Source: JAPYTU01 sp036166735
GTDB taxonomy: Bacteria; Bacteroidota; Bacteroidia; Cytophagales; MED-G16
Direction: 5' to 3'
NCBI GenBank assembly: GCA_036166735.1
Contig: JAYZHG010000121.1
Location: forward strand, 1-10,856
DNA: 10,856 nt
The first letter of the stretch is position 1, and every line of letters starts with the position of its first letter. Position numbers and translations under genes: made by a program. This document shows positions 1 to 6,227 of this stretch, one piece after another. Under the pieces are notes generated by a model. That model did no database searches, had not been told where the DNA came from, and saw only the letters and a program-made list of their open reading frames with translations.

Positions 1-399
1 TGCTCCTTTAGAACCTCCAGAGACACCAGCTCCTAAAAAATTAATTTTCTTTGATTCTAAGTACTTAAAACGCCTTTCTGTATCATCAAAATGAGAATTT
101 CCACCATCAATAATTATATCACCATGATCTAATAAAGGAAGAAATCTATCTATCATAGAATCTACTGGATTTCCAGCTGGAACAAGAAGCATGATTTTTC
201 TAGGAGTAGATAAAGAATCAATAAAAACTTTGTCTGACTTTGTGCCATCAATATCAAAATCTTTACCCTCTTCTTTTAAGAATTTAATTTTTTCTTCACT
301 TGATGAAAGACCAATAGAAGAAAAACCATTTTCTGCTACATTTAGGATAAAATTTCTTCCCATAACACCTAAACCAACAAGTCCAAAATCAAACTTCAT
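1..399 (-). CDS. gnd: 6-phosphogluconate dehydrogenase, N-terminal part (runs off left edge)
   Basis: Oxidatively decarboxylates 6-phosphogluconate to ribulose-5-phosphate in the cytoplasm, the third step of the oxidative pentose phosphate pathway. Only the first 133 codons are present, reading leftward from the ATG at 399; the frame is open to base 1. The Rossmann fold starts immediately with GLVGLGVMGRN (residues 6-16). It continues with the family blocks LLVPAG (71-76), GDIIIDGGNS (93-102) and GAGVSGG (123-129), the last being the start of the substrate-binding SGG motif. Two usual features differ. The NRT triplet after the second beta strand, whose Arg contacts the NADP 2'-phosphate in the sheep enzyme, is SSS at 32-34. 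The two Glu residues after SGG are Ser-Lys (130-131). The gene is divergent from zwf and pgl, which supply its substrate. The family call is firm; coenzyme preference is uncertain. Confidence 0.93.
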   Translation of the reverse strand, partial: MKFDFGLVGLGVMGRNFILNVAENGFSSIGLSSSEEKIKFLKEEGKDFDIDGTKSDKVFIDSLSTPRKIMLLVPAGNPVDSMIDRFLPLLDHGDIIIDGGNSHFDDTERRFKYLESKKINFLGAGVSGGSKGA

Positions 400-499
400 A
401 TTGATTATTATTAAATTTTTGACAAATATCAATTAAAATTATTAATCAATAAATACAATTAGAATTTTTGTTTAAATATGTTTATATTAAAGTCAAACA
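400..499. promoter_or_regulatory. Divergent gnd/zwf intergenic region with possible promoters
   Basis: This is the only sizeable non-coding gap in the window and must drive gnd leftward and the zwf operon rightward. On the plus strand TTGACA at 419-424 followed after 16 bases by ATTAAT at 441-446 is the best -35/-10-like pair; TACAAT at 454-459 is a further -10-like hexamer without a clear partner. On the minus strand TTGACT (496-491) resembles a -35 box, but no convincing -10 follows. A perfect 9-base inverted repeat, TATTGATTA at 399-407 and TAATCAATA at 443-451, brackets the plus-strand candidate and could be an operator, although in such AT-rich DNA it may be chance. Neither flanking start codon has a clear Shine-Dalgarno site. 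Confidence 0.4.
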
Positions 500-1945
500 A
501 TGATAAAAACAAACTGTAATTTACTTGTAATATTTGGAGCGACAGGTGATCTAGCAAGAAGAAAATTATTTCCTGCATTAAATGACATTATATCTTCTAA
601 AAAGTTACCTAAAAACACTTATCTTCTCGGTTGTGGTAGGAAAGAGATTGATAACGATATTTTTAATGGTCTAGATATAGACCTAAAAAATAAATCTACT
701 TATCTAAAGATTGATCCTAATTTTTATGACGATTTTAGAAACCTTAAAAATAAAATTGAATCATATAATATAAAATTTGAAATAGTTAATGTTATATTCT
801 ACTTATCAACTCCTCCTCAAGCCTACATAAACATAATTAATAAATTAGCAAAAGTTAATTTAAATAATGAATCATCTGGTTTTAGAAGATTAGTCATTGA
901 AAAACCATTTGGAAAAGATTTTGAATCTGCTAAAGAGATAAATAAATTATTAATTAATAAATTTAATGAAAATCAGATCTATAGGATTGATCATTATTTA
1001 GGCAAAGAAACTGTTCAAAATATTCTAGTAAGTAGATTTTCAAATCCAATTTTTAATTCCTTATGGAAAAATAAGCATATAAGTCATATTGAAATTACTG
1101 CTGCAGAAAGTATAGGTATTGAAAACAGAGGAGAGTACTATGATAAAGCTGGAGCAATAAGAGATATGTTTCAAAATCATTTACTTGAATTACTTTGTCT
1201 TATAAGTATGGAAATACCTAAATCTAACACATCAGAGATGATAAGAAATGAAAAATTAAAAGTTTTGAAATCAATTAAAAAACTAAATACTAAAACAGAT
1301 GTTATTAGAGGTCAATACATAGAATCTGAAATTAATGGTAGAAAATTTAGTAGTTATAGAAAAAATAAAGGTGTTAATAATGTTTCAAATACTGAAACAT
1401 TTTTTGCTTGCAAATTATTTATTGATAATAAAAGGTGGAGAAATATTCCTTTTTTTATAAGAACAGGTAAAAGATTACCGACTAAAGTAACTGAAATAGT
1501 TATTCACTTTAAAAATAATAATTCATTTTTTAAAGATAAAAAATCATCAACTAATATATTAATTCTTAGGCTACAACCAGATGAAGGCGTTTTATTAAAA
1601 TTTGATATAAAAAAACCAGGAGATAAAACTAAAATTTTAAATAAAAACTTAGAATTTCATTATAAATCATTAACTAATGAACAAATAATGAATGCATACG
1701 AAAGATTAATACTTGATGTTTTTATTGGTGATACAATGTTATTTGCAAGAAGTGATTTTGTTGAAGAAGCTTGGAAAGTAGTAGATCCAATCATTAGAGA
1801 TATAAAATCGAACAAAATTAACCTTCTTGGTTATAAGTCTGGAACTTGGGGACCAGAAGAATCAAATAATTTATTCAGAAACAAAAATAGCTGGAGATAC
1901 CCATGTAAAAATTTAATAAATGATGGGGAAAGCTGTCTGTTGTAA
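500..1945 (+). CDS. zwf: Glucose-6-phosphate 1-dehydrogenase
   Basis: Oxidises glucose-6-phosphate to 6-phosphogluconolactone, the entry step of the oxidative pentose phosphate (and, where present, Entner-Doudoroff) pathway, in the cytoplasm. The 481-residue product has the normal family length. The N-terminal coenzyme fold has FGATGDLARRK (12-22), and Arg47 in GCGRKE lies where the Arg that binds the NADP 2'-phosphate is expected. EKPFG is at 134-138. The signature RIDHYLGKE is at 162-170, with the substrate-phosphate His165. The second conserved block, YYDKAGAIRDMFQNH, ends at residue 227, whose His is the expected catalytic base. The ATG at 500 is chosen because the Rossmann strand begins only a few residues later. 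It is the first gene of a six-gene operon; pgl begins one base after the stop. Confidence 0.97.
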   Translation: MIKTNCNLLVIFGATGDLARRKLFPALNDIISSKKLPKNTYLLGCGRKEIDNDIFNGLDIDLKNKSTYLKIDPNFYDDFRNLKNKIESYNIKFEIVNVIFYLSTPPQAYINIINKLAKVNLNNESSGFRRLVIEKPFGKDFESAKEINKLLINKFNENQIYRIDHYLGKETVQNILVSRFSNPIFNSLWKNKHISHIEITAAESIGIENRGEYYDKAGAIRDMFQNHLLELLCLISMEIPKSNTSEMIRNEKLKVLKSIKKLNTKTDVIRGQYIESEINGRKFSSYRKNKGVNNVSNTETFFACKLFIDNKRWRNIPFFIRTGKRLPTKVTEIVIHFKNNNSFFKDKKSSTNILILRLQPDEGVLLKFDIKKPGDKTKILNKNLEFHYKSLTNEQIMNAYERLILDVFIGDTMLFARSDFVEEAWKVVDPIIRDIKSNKINLLGYKSGTWGPEESNNLFRNKNSWRYPCKNLINDGESCLL

Positions 1946-1946
1946 A

Positions 1947-2657
1947 ATGAACATAAAAATATTTAATACACCTGAACAAGTATCAAATGAACTATCATCA
2001 TATATAATCAATAACTATATTTTAAGAAAAAAAAATATAGCAATATCAGGAGGAAGCACGCCCATTATGTTATTTAAAGAGATATCAAAAAAACTTACAA
2101 AGAAAAAAAAGATTGAATCAAAGTTTTATTGGATTGATGAGAGATGTGTACTTCCAAATTCTAAAGAAAGTAATTTTAAAACAGCTAATGATTATTTATT
2201 CAATAAGATTAACATAGATAAAAAAAATATTTACAGAATTATAGGAGAAAATAATCCCGATGATGAACAAAAAAGATATACAGAATTACTAGAAAATAAT
2301 TTAAAATCAATCAACAAACTACCTTCAATAGATTTATCCATACTCGGAATTGGTAATGATGGCCACACAGCATCAATATTTCCATACCAGATGAAAAAAT
2401 TCATAGATTTTAACACTTGTTTTATAGGTACCCATCCTATTTCTAAACAGAAAAGAATTAGTTTATCTCAAAACATTATTAATAACTCTAGTGAAATTAT
2501 TTTCCATGTAACGGGAAAAAATAAAAGTAATGTTGTGGATGAAATAATTAATGAAAGAGGAAATTATAAATCATACCCTGCATCATACATCAAACCTTCA
2601 TTTGGTAAATTATCATGGTATCTTGATTTTGATGCCGCAAAAAATTTAACAAAATAA
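1947..2657 (+). CDS. pgl: 6-phosphogluconolactonase
   Basis: Hydrolyses 6-phosphogluconolactone to 6-phosphogluconate, linking Zwf to Gnd. The 236-residue product shows the family motifs in order: ISGGSTP (33-39, sugar-phosphate loop), WIDERCV (62-68), and the signature LGIGNDGHTASIFP (133-146), which carries the catalytic His140. Arg170 in the KRISLS block lies where family members contact phosphate. The frame is open upstream to ATG codons at 1920 and 1923 inside zwf. The ATG at 1947 is preferred because MNIKIFNTPE matches the usual family N-terminus and the nine extra upstream codons simply overlap the end of zwf. It starts one base after the zwf stop, so the two are almost certainly co-transcribed and probably translationally coupled. 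Confidence 0.95.
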   Translation: MNIKIFNTPEQVSNELSSYIINNYILRKKNIAISGGSTPIMLFKEISKKLTKKKKIESKFYWIDERCVLPNSKESNFKTANDYLFNKINIDKKNIYRIIGENNPDDEQKRYTELLENNLKSINKLPSIDLSILGIGNDGHTASIFPYQMKKFIDFNTCFIGTHPISKQKRISLSQNIINNSSEIIFHVTGKNKSNVVDEIINERGNYKSYPASYIKPSFGKLSWYLDFDAAKNLTK

Positions 2658-2664
2658 TTTAACG

Positions 2665-3882
2665 GTGATTAAAAAAATAAAAAATATTGGACCTGGTTTA
2701 ATTATAACTTCTGCATTTATAGGGCCAGGAACTGTAACTTTATGTTCCTTATCTGGTATTGAATTTGGATACTCATTAATATGGTGTGTTATCTTTTCTA
2801 TCATCGCAACATGCTATTTACAAGAATTAAGCTCAAGACTGGGAATAATTTCTAGAAAAGGTTTAAGTGATGTGCTAAAGGAAAATAAAAATCAACTAAT
2901 AAAAAAAAGTTCTTACCTTCTAATAGTTCTATCTCTATTTATTGGAAATACTGCTTATGAATCTGGAAATATCAGTGGAACAGTCATGGGCTTAGAAACT
3001 TTTCTTGGAAGTGGTCTTATTAATAATTCACCAATTTCAATTAATATTTATCCCATATTAATTGGAATAATTTTAGTTGGAATAATTTTAGTCGGTTCAT
3101 ATAATGTATTTGAAAAATTACTTGTAGGACTCGTTTTTATAATGAGTATAACTTTTATTATTACAGCAATACTATCAAAACCAAGTTTAAGTGATTTAAT
3201 TAGTGGACTTAAGCCATCTGTCAACAAGACTAATTATTTGTACGTTATAGGCCTAATTGGAACAACTGTAGTTCCATATAATTTATTTCTTCATTCTTAC
3301 ATAGCTAAAAAAAAATGGAAAACAATAGAAGATTACAAATTATCCATTCCAGATACTATTATATCAATTCTAATTGGAGGAATTATATCAATTTCAATTA
3401 TTATAACAGCTGCATCAAATAACCATTTAATCAATAGTTCAAATATCAAAAATGCCATTGATTTAGGAGGTCAACTTACTCCCTACTTAGGTGATTTTTC
3501 TAAGTATTTTATTTCTATTGGACTTTTTTCAGCTGGAATAACATCTTCTATTACTGCACCTATCGCAACATCTTATGCTTTATCAGGAATATTTAATTAT
3601 AAAGCCGAATGGAAGGACAAAAACTTTAAAATCGTTGCTATAATAATTATTCTTTTTGGTATAATATTTTCATCAATAAATTATAGCCCTATAATAATAA
3701 TAAAACTAGCTCAATTTATAAATGGGCTATTTCTTCCTCTAATATCAATTTTTCTCTTATGGGCTATAAATCAGAAAAAAATTATGGGTAATTATATAAA
3801 TTCTATAGGTTATAATTTATTGGGTGTTGTTATTATTATGGTTTCAATATTAATTGGTTTAAAAAGTTTGATTACGATATAA
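2665..3882 (+). CDS. NRAMP-superfamily transporter lacking the metal-binding motifs (YcsG-like)
   Basis: A 405-residue integral membrane protein with about eleven hydrophobic segments and the overall NRAMP (SLC11) pattern, starting GPGLIITSAFIGPGT (9-23) with a GTG at 2665. In metal-transporting NRAMPs helix 1 carries DPGN and helix 6 carries MPH. Here the corresponding stretches are GPGT (20-23) and VPY (203-205, within TVVPYNLFLHS), so the Asp, Asn and Met metal ligands and the helix-6 His are all replaced. In helix 3 the proton-pathway acidic pair appears as Glu99 and Asn102. Such divergent members, including B. subtilis YcsG, occur beside 5-oxoprolinase genes, and here pxpA begins within the stop codon (TAATG overlap). 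I infer import of 5-oxoproline or a related organic solute; Mn or Fe transport looks unlikely. The family call is strong, the substrate unproven. Confidence 0.85.
   Translation: MIKKIKNIGPGLIITSAFIGPGTVTLCSLSGIEFGYSLIWCVIFSIIATCYLQELSSRLGIISRKGLSDVLKENKNQLIKKSSYLLIVLSLFIGNTAYESGNISGTVMGLETFLGSGLINNSPISINIYPILIGIILVGIILVGSYNVFEKLLVGLVFIMSITFIITAILSKPSLSDLISGLKPSVNKTNYLYVIGLIGTTVVPYNLFLHSYIAKKKWKTIEDYKLSIPDTIISILIGGIISISIIITAASNNHLINSSNIKNAIDLGGQLTPYLGDFSKYFISIGLFSAGITSSITAPIATSYALSGIFNYKAEWKDKNFKIVAIIIILFGIIFSSINYSPIIIIKLAQFINGLFLPLISIFLLWAINQKKIMGNYINSIGYNLLGVVIIMVSILIGLKSLITI
3062..3091 (+). repeat. 15-base tandem duplication inside the transporter gene
   Basis: Two perfect adjacent copies of TTGGAATAATTTTAG lie at 3062-3076 and 3077-3091. 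They are in frame and encode the doubled peptide GIILV-GIILV at residues 134-143, inside a predicted membrane helix. It could be a recent slippage duplication that lengthened the helix or loop, or simply a repetitive hydrophobic segment conserved by chance. Confidence 0.75.
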
Positions 3883-4622
3883 TGAAAAATATTGATATAA
3901 ACTGTGATATGGGCGAAAGCTATTACGATAAAAAAATAGGTAATGACAAAAAAATAATGAAATACATAAGCTCTTGTAATATTGCGTGTGGTTTTCATGG
4001 AGGAGATCCCTATACTATTTCAAAAACTATAGACTACGCACTAATAAATAATGTAAAAATTGGAGCTCATCCATCTTTTAATGATATAGAAGGTTTTGGA
4101 AGAAGAATATTAAAAGTATCTAATAAACAACTAAAAAATGAAATTATATACCAAATTAGTGCAGTAAAAGGTATGGTGGAATCTAAAGGAGGAAGACTAA
4201 ATCACGTAAAAGCACATGGTGCATTATATAATTTAGCAACTAAAAACAATGATATAGCTAACATTATAATTGAATCAATATCTGAAATTGACAAAAAACT
4301 ATTGATTTATGGACCATCAATGATGGAATGGGAAAACATAGCTAAAAAACATCAAATAAAATACATAAAAGAAGTGTTTGCAGATAGAAATTATAATGAT
4401 GATCTGACTCTAGTCAATAGAAAAAATAATAATTCAATGATTGAAGATGTAGACTTAATGATAATTCACTTAAAAAATATAATATATAAAGGTTTTGTAG
4501 AAACTGTAAACAAAAGAAAAACACTTATTGAAGCAGAAACAGTTTGCCTCCATGGAGATCAAAAAAACGCTCTATTATTTGCAAAATCTATTTATAATGA
4601 ATTTAGAAATTTAATTAAATAG
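3882..4622 (+). CDS. pxpA: 5-oxoprolinase subunit A (LamB/YcsF family)
   Basis: Subunit A of the prokaryotic ATP-dependent 5-oxoprolinase PxpABC, which opens 5-oxoproline (pyroglutamate) to L-glutamate in the cytoplasm. The 246-residue product has the usual family length and carries the conserved blocks in order: DINCDMGES (5-13), NIACGFHGGDP (33-43), GAHPSF (61-66), HVKAHGALYN (108-117), EVFADRNY (164-171) with TLVNR following, and CLHGD (222-226). The many conserved Asp, His and Glu residues of these blocks are intact, so the protein should be functional. The ATG at 3882 shares its first base with the transporter's TAA stop, a typical coupled arrangement, and pxpB follows after 8 bases. Confidence 0.97.
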   Translation: MKNIDINCDMGESYYDKKIGNDKKIMKYISSCNIACGFHGGDPYTISKTIDYALINNVKIGAHPSFNDIEGFGRRILKVSNKQLKNEIIYQISAVKGMVESKGGRLNHVKAHGALYNLATKNNDIANIIIESISEIDKKLLIYGPSMMEWENIAKKHQIKYIKEVFADRNYNDDLTLVNRKNNNSMIEDVDLMIIHLKNIIYKGFVETVNKRKTLIEAETVCLHGDQKNALLFAKSIYNEFRNLIK

Positions 4623-4630
4623 ATAAAATT

Positions 4631-5299
4631 GTGTTTGAAATTATAAATATTGGAGATTCTTTTATATCAGTAAATTTTATAGAAAAAAAAATAAATTTAT
4701 TTGAAATCTCAAAACAACTTGAAAAAAGTAACATTAAAGAAATTGAAGATATAGTATGTTCAAACTCATCTATAGGAATAGAATATGACTCTGATAGTAC
4801 CAACTATAAAACCATAAAAAATAAAATAAATAATCACTTACAATCTTTAAAGATTAATTCCAAAAAAAAAAGAACAAAAATATGGACTATCCCAATTTGT
4901 TATAACAAAGAGTTTGCACTTGATATAGAAAAAATTTCAAAATCTACAGACTTATCAAAAAGTTCAATTATAAAAATACATTTAAATCAAGTGTATAGAG
5001 TAAATATGATAGGCTTTATTCCTGGTTTTGTTTACATGAAAACCCTAAATGATCAATTAAAAATTAGTAGAAAAAAAAATCCAAGATTAACAGTTCCAAA
5101 AGGATCTATTGGGATAGCAGATAACATGTGTGGGATTTATAATATTAAGAGCCCTGGAGGATGGAACATTATAGGAAGAACACCTTTATCTTTTTTTTCA
5201 ATTTATAATTCACCACCTATTAAAATAAAACCAGAAGATAAAATTCAATTTAAAAAAATAAATAAAAAAGAATTTTTTAAAATTTTATATGAAAAATAA
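4631..5299 (+). CDS. pxpB: 5-oxoprolinase subunit B (KipI family)
   Basis: Subunit B of 5-oxoprolinase; the homologue in B. subtilis is KipI, first described as an inhibitor of the sporulation kinase KinA. The product is 222 residues with a GTG start at 4631, eight bases after pxpA. The N-terminal half is Lys/Ile-rich and weakly conserved. The C-terminal half has the diagnostic blocks: MIGFIPGF (126-133), PRLTVPKGSIGIA (151-163) and SPGGWNIIGRTP (174-185). The start is chosen because MFEIINIGDSFISVNF matches the family's first strand (a GD followed by a hydrophobic strand). Its last 11 bases overlap pxpC. Given the neighbours, the enzyme role, not sporulation control, is the sensible assignment. 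Confidence 0.95.
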   Translation: MFEIINIGDSFISVNFIEKKINLFEISKQLEKSNIKEIEDIVCSNSSIGIEYDSDSTNYKTIKNKINNHLQSLKINSKKKRTKIWTIPICYNKEFALDIEKISKSTDLSKSSIIKIHLNQVYRVNMIGFIPGFVYMKTLNDQLKISRKKNPRLTVPKGSIGIADNMCGIYNIKSPGGWNIIGRTPLSFFSIYNSPPIKIKPEDKIQFKKINKKEFFKILYEK

Positions 5300-6227
5300 C
5301 TACATAAAATTTCTTACTTCAGGTATACTGACAACAATTCAAGATTTAAGAAGAAAAGGATATAAAAAATATGGCATACCCGAATCAGGACCTTTAGATA
5401 AAAAATCTGCAATGTATGCTAACTTTCTAGTTGGAAACCCCTTAAAAAATGAAGTAATTGAAACAACTTTTAAAGGTCCTAAAATTAAATTTTATTTTAA
5501 CTGTTATATCAGTATAACAGGAGCTGAATCAAATATTAAGCTTAACAACAAAAAAATTAAAATAAACAAAACCATAAGTATTTTTAAAAATGACATATTA
5601 GATATAGGTAATATTATAAATGGTAATAGAAATTACATAGCTATTAATGGTCAGTTTGATATTAATCTAAATTTTGGGAGTTTATCAACATATGAAAAAA
5701 TACTTATAGGAGGAATTAAAGGCAAAAGATGTAAAAAAAATGATGTTATATATATAAATAAATCAAATAAAGTTCCTCTTCAAGTTATAAATGAGACCTT
5801 AATTAAAAGATACGATAAAAAAAATTATACCATAAGAATTATTAAAGGACCTGAATGGAATATTCTAACTAAAGAAGATAAAAAGGAATTACTAAAAAAT
5901 AAATATACAATTAGTTCACAGAGTGATAGAATGGGAATTAGATTAATTGGAAAAGAGATGAAAATGAAAAAACTATTAAATTTTGAGAGTTGTCATGTAT
6001 TTAGAGGAGTCATTCAATGCCCAAAAAATGGAAAACCAATTATTCTAATGAATGATTGTCAAACAACTGGAGGGTATCCTAGAATTGCAATAATTGCAAA
6101 AAAAGATATTGATTTATTGTCTCAAATAAATCCAAATAAAACAATATCATTTAAAATTATAACACTTAAAGAATCTGAAAATCTAATATCCTACTCTATT
6201 AGAAAAGAAAAAAAAATACTAATCTAA
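5289..6227 (+). CDS. pxpC: 5-oxoprolinase subunit C (KipA family, biotin-dependent carboxyltransferase-like fold)
   Basis: Subunit C of PxpABC; the family is related to the urea amidolyase/allophanate hydrolase C-terminal region. The 312-residue product opens with the hallmark block TTIQDLRRKGYKKYGIPESG (15-34), followed by PLDKKSAMYAN (35-45). It then has ITGAE (76-80), SDRMGIRL (212-219), and the QTTGGYPRIA motif (258-267). All are near the family consensus, so the gene looks intact, with a normal length. The ATG at 5289 lies inside the end of pxpB (11-base overlap). It is the last gene of the rightward operon; its stop lies inside the end of the oppositely directed propeller gene, a 9-base convergent overlap, with no recognisable hairpin-plus-T-run terminator between them. 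Confidence 0.96.
   Translation: MKNNYIKFLTSGILTTIQDLRRKGYKKYGIPESGPLDKKSAMYANFLVGNPLKNEVIETTFKGPKIKFYFNCYISITGAESNIKLNNKKIKINKTISIFKNDILDIGNIINGNRNYIAINGQFDINLNFGSLSTYEKILIGGIKGKRCKKNDVIYINKSNKVPLQVINETLIKRYDKKNYTIRIIKGPEWNILTKEDKKELLKNKYTISSQSDRMGIRLIGKEMKMKKLLNFESCHVFRGVIQCPKNGKPIILMNDCQTTGGYPRIAIIAKKDIDLLSQINPNKTISFKIITLKESENLISYSIRKEKKILI

Noticed and set aside
191..436. Open frame of 81 codons on the plus strand
   Set aside because: It lies antisense to gnd, whose motifs are unmistakable on the other strand; the peptide is low-complexity and resembles nothing.
1920..1946. Upstream in-frame ATG codons extending pgl into the end of zwf
   Set aside because: The extra residues MMGKAVCCK have no family counterpart, while the ATG at 1947 gives the normal Pgl N-terminus one base after the zwf stop.
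3810..3998. Minus-strand open frame across the transporter/pxpA junction
   Set aside because: It is an antisense shadow of two well-supported genes; its hydrophobic look comes from the complement of AT-rich codons.
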